64,000 nucleotides of DNA from Bog-756 sp963812885 (lineage in GTDB: Bacteria > Actinomycetota > Acidimicrobiia > Acidimicrobiales > RAAP-2), in assembly GCA_963812885.1 (NCBI GenBank), contig CAWEWZ010000007.1, positions 1 through 64,000 on the forward strand, given 5' to 3'. Shown piece by piece: positions 27,016 to 37,090 of this stretch (its first letter is position 1; each line of letters opens with the position of its first letter). Position numbers and translations under genes: made by a program. Under the pieces are notes generated by a model. The model was not told the origin of the DNA. It ran no database searches and saw nothing but the letters and a program-made list of their open reading frames with translations.

Positions 27016-28606
27016 ATGACGGTGCGTCAGATCGAGGGGAAGTGGCAGACCGTGGTGGAGGTCCTGCGGGCCGCGGCGACCGACAACGCCGACGTCGAGG
27101 CGTACGTCGAGCCGGCCACCGCCGAGCTGCCCCGCCGGAGCCTGACCTTCGCCCAGTGGGACCGGGCCGCCGACGGCGTGGCCGGGTTGTTCGCCGCCCG
27201 CGGCGTGGGCCACGGCTCGGTGGTCTGCCTCATGCTCCCGAGCTCCATCGACTACATGGTCGGCTACGCCGCCGCCACCCGGCTGGGGGCCATCGTCTCG
27301 GGGATCAACCTGCGTCTCGGCCAACGCGAGGTCCGGTCGATCCTCGACCGGACCCGGCCGGCGGTCACCGTGGTCGAGGACGGGGCGACCGCCGCCGGGG
27401 GGCCCGGTCGGCGCGGTGCTCGAGCGGTCGGCCGTCGACGCCGCCGCCGACGGGCCGCCACCGCCCCGGTTTCCGGAGCTGGCCCCGACCGACCCGGTGG
27501 CCGTGGTGTGGACGAGCGGGACCACCGGGCTGCCCAAGGGGGCGGTGTTCGACCACGACGCCCTGGCCGCGGTGGCGGACGGGACCGACGTGCTCTCCGA
27601 ACCGGGCGACCGGCGCCTGTCGCCGCTTCCCTTCGCCCACGTCGGATCGATGACCCGCACCTGGGACGAGATCGCCAACGCGGTGACCACGGTGATCACC
27701 CCCACCCCGTGGCGGGCGGCCGACACCATCCGGGTCATCGCCGAGGAGCGGATCACCGTGGCCCAGGGCGTCCCCACCCAGTGGGCCCTGGTCCTGGCCC
27801 ACCCCGACCTCGACGGCGCCGACGTCTCGTCCCTGCGGATCGCCGGCACCGGCGCCTCGCGGGTCCCGCCCGAGCTGGTGGCGGCCATGCGGGCCCGGCT
27901 CGGCGTCCCGGTGGTCGTGCGGTACACGTCGACCGAGGCGTCGCTCGGCACCGGGACGGTCCCCGGCGATCCCGACGAGGTGGTGGCCACCTCGGTGGGG
28001 CGCCCGGTCCCCGGTGTCGAGCTGGCCGTCGTCGACGACGACGGGGGCGAGGTGGCGCCCGGCGAGGTCGGACGGGTCCGCCTGCGCTCGGCGGCGGTGA
28101 TGCGCGGCTACTGGGGTGGGCCGCCGGCCGGCCCGGGCGCCGGGGGAGTGGTCTACGACGCCGAGGCCACCGGGTCGGTGCTGGCCGACGACGGCTGGTT
28201 GACCACCGGCGACTTCGGGTTCGTCGGCGACGACGGCTGCCTGCATCTGGTCGGGCGGGCCAACGAGCTCTACATCCGGGGCGGCTACAACGTCTATCCG
28301 GCCGAGGTCGAAGCCGTGCTCGGCGCCCATCCGGCCGTCGAACAGGTGGCGGTGGTCGGCGCCCCCGACCCCGTCCTCGGTGAGATCGGGGTGGCCTTCG
28401 TGGTGCCGGCGGCCGGCGATCGGCCCGACCCCGAGCGGCTGCTGGCCGACCTGCGGGTCGCGGCCCGCGCCGCGCTGGCCGACTACAAGGCCCCCGACCG
28501 GGTGGTGGTGGTCGACAGCCTCCCCCTGACCTCGATGATGAAGGTGGACAAGAGGACGCTGGCCGACCGGGCGGCGTCGGCACCACCGCCGGTGGCGGTG
28601 CGGTGA
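27016..28606 (+). CDS. Acyl-CoA synthetase (ANL family; one frame break)
   Basis: CoA ligase with VVWTSGTTGLPKGAVFDHDA as P-loop, RYTSTEASLGTG in the A5 position (a variant of the usual YGxTE), GWLTTGDFGFVGDDG and GRANELYIRGGYNVYPAEVE, and a C-terminal Lys in TSMMKVDKRTLADR. The A5 variant separates it from the other three synthetases in the window. The frame changes near 27408 within a G-rich stretch. ATG 27016 begins 53 bases after the alcohol dehydrogenase stop. It probably belongs to the same catabolic operon; the substrate is unknown. Confidence 0.85.
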
Positions 28607-28666
28607 GGAGCGGTCCCATGTCCCCGACCCGGACAGACCGCCAACGACGAACGGAGATCGAGCATC

Positions 28667-29507
28667 ATGACCGGTAGATCCACTCCCGCCCAGGGCGGCG
28701 TGACCGACGATCCCATCCGGATCGGCACCATGCTGTACACCCTGGTGGAGCCGCACCGGGGCCAGCAGGTGGCCTACAACCGGTGGTACGAGCGCGACCA
28801 CTTCTACGCCGGCTGCCAGATCGGCGCCTACAACTTCGCCGGCGCCCGGTTCGTGTCCACGGCGCCGCTGAAGGCCCTGCGCTATCCCGCAGGGGGAGGC
28901 CGCCCTGGTGGCCGATCCGCAGATCGGCAGCTACCTGGGCGTCTACTACGTGCTCGACGGCCACCACGACGAGTGGAACCGGTGGGCGGTCGACCAGGTC
29001 AACGTGCTCCACGCCGCCGGTCGGATGTTCAACGAGCGCGACCACATCCACACCGGCCTGTACCACTTCGAGTGGGAGCACCGGCGGGACGAGGACGGGG
29101 TGCCGGCCGAGCTCACCCTGGACCACCGGTTCCCGGGGATGGTGTCGGTGTTCGTCGAGGCCGGCGAGGGAGCGACGCCCGAGCAGGTCGGTGACTGGTA
29201 CCGCAACCAGTACCTGCCCTCGGTCCTGCCCGGGTCGGCCGTGGCCACCGTGCTGGCCTTCAGCCCGCTGCCCCTCCTGGCCGACGCCCCCGGCGACGTG
29301 CCCCGCGGCGACTCGGTGGACCAGCGGGTGCTGTTGCTCTGGTTCCTCGACGACGCGCCCCCCGGCTCGTGGGACGCGGTCTTCGCCGATCAGGCCGAGG
29401 CGGTGGCCGGCTCCGGCCTCGGGCGGGTGCTGTGGGCCTCGCCCTTCATCGGCACCGTCCCGGGCACCGACACCTACACCGACCAGCTGTGGTCGGCCCC
29501 GGCCTGA
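28667..29507 (+). CDS. Hypothetical EthD-like protein, two alpha/beta-barrel repeats (one frame break)
   Basis: About 280 residues with no certain family name. Two halves each start like a ferredoxin-like (EthD/dimeric alpha-beta barrel) domain: NRWYERDHFYAGCQIGAYNF in the first and GDWYRNQYLPSVLPGSAVAT in the second. An internal VYYVLDGHHDEWNRWAVDQV also resembles this fold. The frame changes near 28895 at GCAGGGGGAGG. The stop overlaps the ATG of the next synthetase, so it is part of the operon. A small-molecule binding or ring-cleavage/decarboxylation role is a guess from fold and location. Confidence 0.6.
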
Positions 29508-31121
29508 TGACGGACTTCATCGACGACCTCGAGGCGCGGACGGCGGCCCGGGGCTGGGTCGGGGCCCCCACCCTGTGGGAGCTGATCGAGCGGCGGGCGG
29601 CGGCCACCCCGGATGCGGTGCTGGCCCACGAGGACACCGGCCAGGAGCTCACCTTCGCCGGGTACCGCGACGCCTGCCTCCGGGCCGCGGCCGGCACTCT
29701 TCACCGACTACGGGGTGACCCGGGGCACCGGCGTGAGCTGGGAGCTCCCCACCTGGAACGAGTCGTTGGTCCTGGTGGGCGCCCTGGCCCGCCTCGGGGC
29801 CCGCCAGAACCCGCTCATCCCCATCTACCGGGGCCGCGAGGTGAGCTTCATCACCGAGCAGAGCCAGGCCGCGCTGCTGGTCGTGCCCACCACCTACCGC
29901 GGCTTCGACTTCGAGGCCATGGCCCTCGAGATCGCCGGGGGCCGGCCCGGCCTCGCCGTCCTGGTCGTCGACCGCGACCTGCCCGCCGGGAACCCGGCCG
30001 ACCTCCCCGAGGTGGAGGCGCCCCCGGCGACCGCGGCCGACGCCCCCATCCGGTGGCTCTTCTACACCTCGGGGACCACGGCCGACCCCAAGGGCGCCCA
30101 GCACACCGACCTCACCGTGATGGCGTCGGCCCTGGCCATGGCCGAGTGCCTCGACATCGGGCCCGACGACGTCTCCGGCCTGGTCTTCCCCTTCACCCAC
30201 ATCGGCGGGATCGGGTGGCTGATCGCCGCCCTCTTCACCGGGTGCCGGCTGCTGATCACCGAGGCGTTCGACCCGGTGGCCACCCCCGCCTACCTGGCCG
30301 CCAACCAGGTGACCCTGGCCGGCTCGGGGACCACCTTCCACCTGGCCTACCTGGCCGCGCAGCGGGCGGCGGGGGAGGCCTCCATCTTCCCGGCCATCCG
30401 GTCCTACCCGGGCGGGGGCGCCCCCAAGCCGCCCCAGCTCCACTACGACCTGAAGCGCGAGATCGGCGGGGTGGGCATCGTCTCCGGATACGGCCTCACC
30501 GAGGCACCCATCGTGGTCATGGCCACCACCGGCGACCCCGACGAGAAGCTGGCCGAGACCGAGGGGAAGCCCACCCCGGGGGTGGAGCTCGTCGTGGTCG
30601 GTCTCGACGGGCGCCGGGCCGGCCCCGGCCAGGAGGGCGAGATCCGGCTGAAGGGCCCCCAGGTCATCCGCGGCTACCTCGACCCCTCGCTCGACGCCGA
30701 CGCCTTCGACTCGGAGGGCTACTTCCGGAGCGGCGATCTGGGCATCATCGACCAGGAAGGTTTCGTCACCATCACCGGCCGCCTCAAGGACGTGATCATC
30801 CGCCACGGCGAGAACATCTCGGCCAAGGAGGTGGAGGACCTCCTCTACGCCCATCCGGCCGTCGCCGACGTGGCCGTCATCGGACTCCCGGATCCGAAGA
30901 CGGGCGAGCGGGCCTGCGCCGTGGTGGCGTTGCAGGAGGGCCAGTCCTTCGGGTTCGACGACATGACCGCGTATCTGAAGAGCAGCGGCCTCCGGATGCA
31001 GGCCATCCCCGAACAGCTCGAACTGGTGGACTCGGTGCCCCGCAACCCGGCCGGGAAGATCCTGAAGCACACGCTGCGCGAGACCTACTCGGCGGCGCCG
31101 GAGACGGGAGGCGACCGATGA
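29507..31121 (+). CDS. Acyl-CoA synthetase (ANL family; one frame break)
   Basis: CoA ligase with RWLFYTSGTTADPKGAQHTD, GYGLTEAPIVVMATTGDPDE, GYFRSGDLGIIDQEGFVTIT, GRLKDVIIRHGENISAKEVE and the C-terminal Lys in NPAGKILKHTLRE. The N-terminal phrase VSWELPTWNESLVLVGALAR resembles cyclohexanecarboxylate- and ring-acid-type ligases. The frame changes near 29700 (GCACTCTTCACC). ATG 29507 overlaps the previous stop, and the stop overlaps the SDR start. It is one of four synthetases in the window, suggesting several distinct acid substrates. Confidence 0.87.
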
Positions 31122-31948
31122 GTCCGATCCAGCGGGTGACACTGGGTCAGGGAGGAGCCGAGCACGACGCCGCCGACGCCAGCATCAGCTCCCATACCGG
31201 GCGTCGGTTCGCCGACAAGGTGTGCGTGGTCACCGGGGCCGGGTCGGGGATCGGCCGGGCCGTGGCCGTGCGGCTGGCCCGGGAAGGGGGGAAGGTGGCC
31301 GCCCTCGACGTGGCCGCCGACAACCTGGCCGCCACCATCGACGGCATCTCGGCCGAGGGAGGGACAGCCGCCGCCTACCGGTGCGACGTGACCTCGGAGT
31401 CGTCGGTGGCCGAGACGGTGGCGGCGTTGGCCACCGAGCTGGGCGCCCCGAGCGTGGTGTGCAACGTGGCCGGCATCGGGGGCTTCTACAACACGGTGGA
31501 CATGCCCCTCGATCGGTGGGAGCAGATCCTGGCCGTCAACCTGACCGGCCCCTTCCTGGTGTGTCGGGCCACGCTGCCCCATCTGCTGGCGCAGGGCGGA
31601 TCGATCGTCAACGTGGCCTCCAACACCGCGCTGATGGGGCAGTCGTACTCGGCGGCCTACTGCGCCTCGAAGGCCGGCCTGCTCATGTTCTCCAAGGCCC
31701 TGGCGGCCGAGTACCTCTCCCGCGGGGTGCGGGTCAACGTGGTGGCCCCCGGAGGGGTCGACACCCCACTGATCGGCACCTTCGAGCTGCCCGAGGGGGC
31801 CGACTTCAAGGAGCTGACCAAGATCATGACGCCGATGGGGTTCTCCACCCCGGCCGAGATCGCCGCCTCGGTGGCCTTCATCGCCTCCGACGAGTCGTCG
31901 TACACGACGGGGGCCGTGCTCTCGGTCGACGGCGGGCTGACCATCTGA
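31118..31948 (+). CDS. SDR-family NAD(P)-dependent oxidoreductase
   Basis: Classical short-chain dehydrogenase of 276 residues with VCVVTGAGSGIGRAVAVRLA, CNVAG (variant of NNAG), Ser in IVNVASNTALMGQ, the YxxxK in YCASKAGLLMF, and a C-terminal TTGAVLSVDGG. An N-terminal extension of about 30 residues precedes the Rossmann fold. ATG 31118 overlaps the stop of the upstream synthetase. Substrate unknown; a hydroxyacyl-CoA or steroid alcohol is likely from context. Confidence 0.9.
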   Translation: MSPIQRVTLGQGGAEHDAADASISSHTGRRFADKVCVVTGAGSGIGRAVAVRLAREGGKVAALDVAADNLAATIDGISAEGGTAAAYRCDVTSESSVAETVAALATELGAPSVVCNVAGIGGFYNTVDMPLDRWEQILAVNLTGPFLVCRATLPHLLAQGGSIVNVASNTALMGQSYSAAYCASKAGLLMFSKALAAEYLSRGVRVNVVAPGGVDTPLIGTFELPEGADFKELTKIMTPMGFSTPAEIAASVAFIASDESSYTTGAVLSVDGGLTI

Positions 31949-32081
31949 AGCCGAACCGGTCTCTCCACTCCACCCTTCGGTGACGACGGATCCGGTGCCG
32001 CCCCGGTGGAGCCGTTTGACAGGCGTGACACAATGGAACGGTCGTCGTATCACGATCACACCCGTTCTCCCGAGGAGCCCC

Positions 32082-33293
32082 ATGACCGATCCACCGGTGA
32101 AGCACTGGGATACCGACTTCGACGTCCTGGACCCGGAGTACGTGGCCGACCCGTTCCGCATCTGGGACGAGCTGCGCCGGACCTGCCCGGTGGCCCACAC
32201 CGACCGCCGGGGCAGCACCTGGCTGCCCACCCGGTACCAGGATGTGGTCGATCTGGCCCACGACATCGGCCACTTCAGCTCGGCCGAGATCACGGTCATC
32301 CCCTTCCCCGAAGAGCCGGGAGACGATCAGATCGATGAGCGGGTGCTCGAGTACGGCGTCCCGCCCATCTCGGCCGACCCGCCCCTGCACACCTGGACGC
32401 GGCGGCTCCTCCTGCCCTGGTTCTCCCACCGGCGGGTCGAGGGGTACGAGCCGATGACCCGCACCCTGTGCGCCGGGCTGGTCGACGGCTTCATCGACCA
32501 GGGTTCGGCCGATGCCGCCCGCGACTACGCCCAGCAGATCCCGGTGCGGGTGATCGCCGCCATCCTCGGCGTCCCGTCGTCGTTGTCCGACACCTTCACC
32601 GGGTGGGTCCGCGACGTCCTCGAGTTCGCCGACGACCGCGAGCTCCGGATCCGGGGCATCGAAGGGCTCATCGGCTTCTTCGTCGAGGAGGTGGCCAAGC
32701 GCAAGCTCGACCCGGGTGACGACCTGTTGAGCGACCTCCTGCACAGCGAGGTCGAAGGGGTGCCGGTGGAGGAGAGCGTGGTGCTCGGGGTGGCCGCCCT
32801 GGTGCTCATCGCCGGGGTCGACACCACCTGGAGCGCCATCGGCTCGTCCCTCTGGCACCTGGCCGGCCATCCCGACGACCGCCGGCGGATGGTGGCCGAG
32901 CCGGACATCATGCCCCTGGCCGTCGAGGAGTTGCTGCGGGCCTACTCCCCGGTGACCATGGCCCGGGTGGTGACCGAGGACGTCGAGTTCGAAGGGTGCC
33001 CGATGAAGGCCGGCGACAAGGTGTTGATGAACTTCCCGGCCGCCAACCGCGATCCCGACGCCTTCGACGACGCCGACCGGGTCGTGCTCGACCGCGAGCT
33101 CAACCGGCACGTGGCCTTCGGTTCGGGCATCCACCGGTGTGCGGGCTCTAACCTGGCCCGCATGGAGCTACGGGTGGCGTTGGAGGAGTGGTTGCGGCGG
33201 ATCCCCGAGTTCCGCCTGGCCGACGGGGCCGACGTCACCTGGGCCGGCGGTCAGGTCCGAGGTCCGCGGCAGCTGCCGGTGGTGTTCCCATGA
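32082..33293 (+). CDS. Cytochrome P450 (bacterial class I)
   Basis: Soluble P450 monooxygenase of about 403 residues. The I-helix oxygen motif is LVLIAGVDTTW, ExxR is EELLR, and the heme-Cys loop is FGSGIHRCAGSNLAR. ATG 32082 has a CGAGGAG ribosome site. The next gene, overlapping by four bases, is its probable ferredoxin. The substrate is not evident; neighbouring steroid and fatty-acid genes suggest a lipophilic compound. A flavoprotein reductase at 4953 could supply electrons but is far away. Confidence 0.93.
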   Translation: MTDPPVKHWDTDFDVLDPEYVADPFRIWDELRRTCPVAHTDRRGSTWLPTRYQDVVDLAHDIGHFSSAEITVIPFPEEPGDDQIDERVLEYGVPPISADPPLHTWTRRLLLPWFSHRRVEGYEPMTRTLCAGLVDGFIDQGSADAARDYAQQIPVRVIAAILGVPSSLSDTFTGWVRDVLEFADDRELRIRGIEGLIGFFVEEVAKRKLDPGDDLLSDLLHSEVEGVPVEESVVLGVAALVLIAGVDTTWSAIGSSLWHLAGHPDDRRRMVAEPDIMPLAVEELLRAYSPVTMARVVTEDVEFEGCPMKAGDKVLMNFPAANRDPDAFDDADRVVLDRELNRHVAFGSGIHRCAGSNLARMELRVALEEWLRRIPEFRLADGADVTWAGGQVRGPRQLPVVFP

Positions 33294-33484
33294 AGATCCG
33301 GGTCGATCCGGAGAAGTGCACGGGACACGCCCGCTGCTACGGCCTGGCGCCGGAGCTGTTCAACGTGGACGACTACGGCTTGTCCACCGTGGTGGGGGAC
33401 GGCACCGTCCCGCCCGACCTCGAGGACAAGGCCCGTCTGGCCATCGCCAACTGTCCCGAGTACGCCATCAGCGAAGTCACCTGA
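33290..33484 (+). CDS. Ferredoxin, [3Fe-4S]-type, P450 partner
   Basis: A 64-residue ferredoxin with the pattern CTGHARC followed by a late NCPEYAI. The His replacing the second Cys of a CxxCxxC motif is typical of [3Fe-4S] or atypical ferredoxins that serve actinobacterial P450s. ATG 33290 overlaps the P450 stop as ATGA, so the two are co-translated. Confidence 0.93.
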   Translation: MKIRVDPEKCTGHARCYGLAPELFNVDDYGLSTVVGDGTVPPDLEDKARLAIANCPEYAISEVT

Positions 33485-33614
33485 GCCTCACCCGCCCGGG
33501 AACGAGCGCCGGTCGGCGTGGTACCTTGCCGGTCCGGAACCCCGCGGGCGTGACAGACCGACCGAGTGACAGACAGACAGGGCGAGAGGACACCGAGTGA
33601 CAGGAGACCGAGCG

Positions 33615-34271
33615 ATGACGGCACCCGGGAACTTCAACACCGAGACCTCCGACATGATCGCCGTCCACCAGGCGCTGCTGGGGTCGCTCGACGCCGGTCC
33701 TGACCTGATCGGCCGGGCGGCCGCCGACCCCGACCGGGTCGAGGTGATCGCGTCCTTCTACGACAACGTCCTCGAGTTCCTGCACGTCCACCACGGCGGC
33801 GAGGACGAGCTGATCTATCCGCTGTTGGAGGAACGGTGCCCGCAGGACAAGGCGGTGCTCGAACGGATCGACGACCAGCACAAGGTGCTCTACGAGCCCA
33901 TGGATGCTGCCTGGGCCTCGGTGGCCGCCTGGCGGTCGGCCCCGTCCGCCGACGGCGGGCGGGCCCTGGTGGAGGCCCTCTCCGGCGTCAGCCAAGGGTT
34001 GCGGCCCCATCTCCGGGAGGAGGAGGAAACCGTCCTGCCCATCGCCTCGGCGTGGATGAGTCCCGAGGAGTGGGCCCAGCTCCCCGGACACGCCCTGCAG
34101 TCGTTCCGGGGGGACAAGCCCTGGTTGGCGCTGGGACTGGTCCGCGAAGGCCTCACCGAGGAGCGGCGCGACGACATGCTCGCCGGGATGCCCCCACCCC
34201 TCCGGGCCCAGTGGACCGAGAGTTGGGGCCCGGCCTTCGACGCCTTCATCGCCGAGGTCCGCCAGGAGTAG
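33615..34271 (+). CDS. Hemerythrin-like HHE-domain protein
   Basis: A 218-residue protein with the His/Glu-rich four-helix pattern: MIAVHQALLGSL, LHVHHGGEDELIYPLLEE, IDDQHKVLYEPMDAAW and LRPHLREEEETVLPIAS, which can hold a non-heme diiron site. A C-terminal helical region of unknown role follows. ATG 33615 is preferred because AGGAG lies nine bases upstream; GTG 33597 is in frame. The C-terminus (FIAEVRQE) has no encapsulin cargo tail. A role in iron, oxygen or NO handling is plausible. Confidence 0.85.
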   Translation: MTAPGNFNTETSDMIAVHQALLGSLDAGPDLIGRAAADPDRVEVIASFYDNVLEFLHVHHGGEDELIYPLLEERCPQDKAVLERIDDQHKVLYEPMDAAWASVAAWRSAPSADGGRALVEALSGVSQGLRPHLREEEETVLPIASAWMSPEEWAQLPGHALQSFRGDKPWLALGLVREGLTEERRDDMLAGMPPPLRAQWTESWGPAFDAFIAEVRQE

Positions 34272-34286
34272 GAACCGGTCGGGCTT

Positions 34287-34313
34287 GGGCCGGGGTGCCG
34301 GCCGGCCCGGCCC
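34287..34313. terminator. Bidirectional stem-loop between hemerythrin and thiolase genes
   Basis: GGGCCGGG (34287-34294) pairs with CCCGGCCC (34306-34313) around an 11-base loop, in the 49-base gap between two convergent genes. Confidence 0.55.
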
Positions 34314-34320
34314 GTGCAAC

Positions 34321-35526
34321 CTACGACAGGCGCTCGACGATCATGGCCATGCCCTGGCCGCCGCCGACGCACATCGACTCGAGTCCGATGGTCTTCCCGG
34401 TGTCGTCCAGGGCATTGAGCAGCGTGGTCATGATGCGGGCCCCGGTCTGGCCGAACGGGTGACCGAGAGCGATGGCGCCGCCCCTCACGTTGAGCTTGTC
34501 GTAGCTGATGCCGAGGTCCTGGGCGGCGGGGACCACCTGGGCGGCGAAGGCCTCGTTGATCTCGACCAGGTCGATGTCGTCGATGGTCATCCGCGCCCGC
34601 CCGAGCGTCTGGCGGATGGCCTCGACCGGTCCCAGGCCCATGATCTCCGGATTGAGCCCGGTGACTCCGCTGGCCACGATGCGGGCCAACGGGGTGATGC
34701 CGAGCTCGCGGGCCTTGGTGTCGCTCATCACGATGACGGCGGCGGCCCCGTCGTTGAGCGGGCAGGCGTTGCCGGCGGTGACGGTGCCGCCTTCCCGGAA
34801 CACCGGCTTGAGGCCGGCCAGCCCCTCGAGGGTGGTGCCGGCCCGAGGGCCGTCGTCCTTGGTGACCACGTCCCCGTTGGGCGTGGTCACCGGGATGATC
34901 TCGCGATCGAAGAACCCCGACTCCTGAGCGGCGACGGCCCGGGTCTGCGACTGGAGGGCGAACTCGTCCTGCTCCTCGCGGCTGACCTTCTTGAACTCGG
35001 CCACGTTCTCTGCCGTCTGGCCCATGGCGATGTACACGTCGGGGAGGCCGGCCAGGGGTGCCCACGGTTCACCGGCGGCCGGGGTGCGGGCTGCGGTACG
35101 GGCCTCCGCCTCGGCGAACGCCTCGTTGTGCGGACCGGTGTCGGCCGCACCGTTCCGGTAGCGGCTGACCGTCTCCACGCCGGCGGCCACGAAGATGTGA
35201 CCCTCGCCGGCCCGGACGGCGTGGGCGGCCATCCGGATGGTCTGCAGGGAGGAGGAGCAGTAGCGGTTGACGGTGACACCGGGCACATCGGGCAGTCCGG
35301 CCAGGAGGGCGGCGACCCGGCCGACGTTGTAGCCGGCCTCGCCCCCGGGCTGGCCCGAGCCCATGATCACGTCCTCGACCGACTGCGGGTCGATCTCGGG
35401 AACCTTGGCCAGCACCTCGCGGATCACCAGGGCGGCGAGGTCATCGGGCCGGCAGTCGATCAGCGAACCCTTGTTGGCCCGTCCGATCGGGGTCCGACCG
35501 GTGGCGACGATGACGGCTTCGGGCAT
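34321..35526 (-). CDS. Acetyl-CoA C-acyltransferase (thiolase), FadA3-like
   Basis: Degradative thiolase of 401 residues with the nucleophilic Cys in VNRYCSSSLQTIRMA, VEINEAFAAQV, GGAIALGHPFGQTGAR and the second Cys in CVGGGQGMAMIVERL. From memory it resembles mycobacterial FadA3 (Rv1074c) more than the steroid thiolases FadA5 or FadA6. ATG 35526 (MPEAVIVATGRTPIG) is chosen over an in-frame start nine codons upstream, with a GGAG ribosome site nearby. It is divergent from the paired acyl-CoA dehydrogenases, and the shared region holds two palindromic operators. Confidence 0.93.
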   Translation of the reverse strand: MPEAVIVATGRTPIGRANKGSLIDCRPDDLAALVIREVLAKVPEIDPQSVEDVIMGSGQPGGEAGYNVGRVAALLAGLPDVPGVTVNRYCSSSLQTIRMAAHAVRAGEGHIFVAAGVETVSRYRNGAADTGPHNEAFAEAEARTAARTPAAGEPWAPLAGLPDVYIAMGQTAENVAEFKKVSREEQDEFALQSQTRAVAAQESGFFDREIIPVTTPNGDVVTKDDGPRAGTTLEGLAGLKPVFREGGTVTAGNACPLNDGAAAVIVMSDTKARELGITPLARIVASGVTGLNPEIMGLGPVEAIRQTLGRARMTIDDIDLVEINEAFAAQVVPAAQDLGISYDKLNVRGGAIALGHPFGQTGARIMTTLLNALDDTGKTIGLESMCVGGGQGMAMIVERLS

Positions 35527-35599
35527 GTGGTGCTCCTCGGGACTCGGCGGCACGGCCGCACTGTCGGATGGATCGGCGATGGCAGAACACCATCAGAAA

Positions 35600-35613
35600 T
35601 TACCGGGTGGTAA
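35600..35613. promoter_or_regulatory. Palindromic operator candidate TTACC-N4-GGTAA
   Basis: A perfect inverted repeat, TTACC GGGT GGTAA, 74 bases before the thiolase ATG in the divergent region. It has the shape of a TetR-family operator; the regulator is not in the window. Confidence 0.5.
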
Positions 35614-35728
35614 CCCTACTGGCGCCCGGCTGAACGGGTGGTCCGAAGCGCCCGCGGGCAGGCTACAGGCCGCGCCCCGACCGCCGCCGCGCCGGCCCCA
35701 CCGCCGGTGGCGCCCCCGACCAGTCGAA

Positions 35729-35742
35729 TGTAACGTGTTCTA
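35729..35742. promoter_or_regulatory. KstR-type operator (TnnAACnnGTTnnA)
   Basis: TGTAACGTGTTCTA matches the published 14-base KstR consensus TnnAACnnGTTnnA at all eight defined positions. It lies between the divergent thiolase and the paired acyl-CoA dehydrogenase genes, about 150 bases before ATG 35890. KstR is the TetR-family repressor of cholesterol catabolism in mycobacteria; no kstR gene is seen in the window. Confidence 0.6.
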
Positions 35743-35889
35743 GTCGTCCTCCGCAGCCGTGTGCTGCACGACGGGCGGTGTCGGGGCACAGTCCCGGGCT
35801 CGACAACCCCTGGCTCTACAGTCCATGGGGGCCGGCATGTGGGGATCGCCCCCGTCCCGGCAGCGCACGCAACCGAAGGGGAGGACCGG

Positions 35890-37066
35890 ATGGAGATCGG
35901 CTACACCGAGGACCAGGAGGCCCTCCGGGACACGCTCCGCGACTACTACGCCAACCTGCTCACCCCCGAGGTGGAGGCCCAGCTGGCCGACAGCCACGGG
36001 ATCGGTCCGGACATGCGCCGGGTGGTCAAGCAGATGGCCCAGGACGGCTGGCTGGGAATCGGATGGCCCACCGAATACGGGGGCCAGGGACGTTCCGCCA
36101 TCGAGCAGTACATCTTCTTCGACGAGTCCATGCGGGCCGGCGCTCCGGTGCCCATGCTCACCATCAACACGGTCGGACCGACCATCATGCAGTTCGGGAC
36201 GCCCGAACAGAAGGACTTCTTCCTCCCGAAGATCCTGGCCGGTGAGATCCATTTCTGCATCGGGTACACCGAGCCCGAGTCGGGAACCGACCTTGCCTCG
36301 CTGCAGACCCGGGCCGTGCGGGACGGCGACGAGTACATCATCAACGGCCAGAAGATCTACACCTCGCTGGCCGGAGGGGCGGACTACATCTGGCTGGCCA
36401 CCCGCACCGACCCGAACGTGGCCAAGCACAAGGGCATCTCGCTGTTCATCGTGCCCATGGACACCCCGGGCATCAAGGTGGTGCCCATGCACCTCCTGGG
36501 CGACCACAACATCAACTACACGTTCTACGAGGACGTGCGGGTGCCGGCGTCGAGTCTGGTCGGGGGCGAGAACAACGGGTGGTCGCTGATCACCAACCAG
36601 CTCAATCACGAACGGGTCACCCTGTGCTCGGCGGGGATCATCGAGCGGGCGCTGTCCGACGTGACCGGTTGGGCCCAGAACACCAAGCTGGCCGACGGCC
36701 GGCGGGTCATCGACCAGGAGTGGGTGCAGGTCCATCTGGCCCGCATCCATGCCCGGCTCGGAATTCCTCAAGCTGATCAACTGGAAGGTGGCGTGGACCG
36801 CCACCCAGGGCCATCTCGACGTGGCCGACGCCTCGACCACCAAGGTCTTCGGCACCGAGTTCTACATGGAGGCGTTCAAGCTGATGATGGAGGTGGTCGG
36901 CCAGGCCGGCTACCTCACCCGTGGCAGCCCCGAGGCCGTCCTGGCCGGTCGCCTCGAGATGTACGCCCGCAGCCTGGTCATCCTGACCTTCGGTGGTGGG
37001 ACCAACGAGATCCAACGCGACCTGATCGCCATCTTCGGCCTCGGTCTGCCCCGTTCACTCCGATAG
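35890..37066 (+). CDS. Acyl-CoA dehydrogenase, FadE29-like subunit (one frame break)
   Basis: Acyl-CoA dehydrogenase with FCIGYTEPESGTDLASLQTR, EYIINGQKIYTSLAGGADYI, DPNVAKHKGISLFIVPMD, GWSLITNQLNHERV and the C-terminal TFGGGTNEIQRDLIA. From memory these closely follow mycobacterial FadE29, one half of the alpha2beta2 ChsE1-ChsE2 enzyme of steroid side-chain degradation. The following gene resembles the other half (FadE28), supporting a heteromeric enzyme. The frame changes near 36762. ATG 35890 is used, preceded by GGGGAGGA. Confidence 0.87.
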
Positions 37067-37090
37067 AAGATAGAAGAGGTAGGCACACCC

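Noticed and set aside
33615..34271. Hemerythrin-like protein as encapsulin cargo
   Set aside because: Hemerythrins are known cargo, but this one ends FIAEVRQE without a targeting tail and lies 13 kb away.
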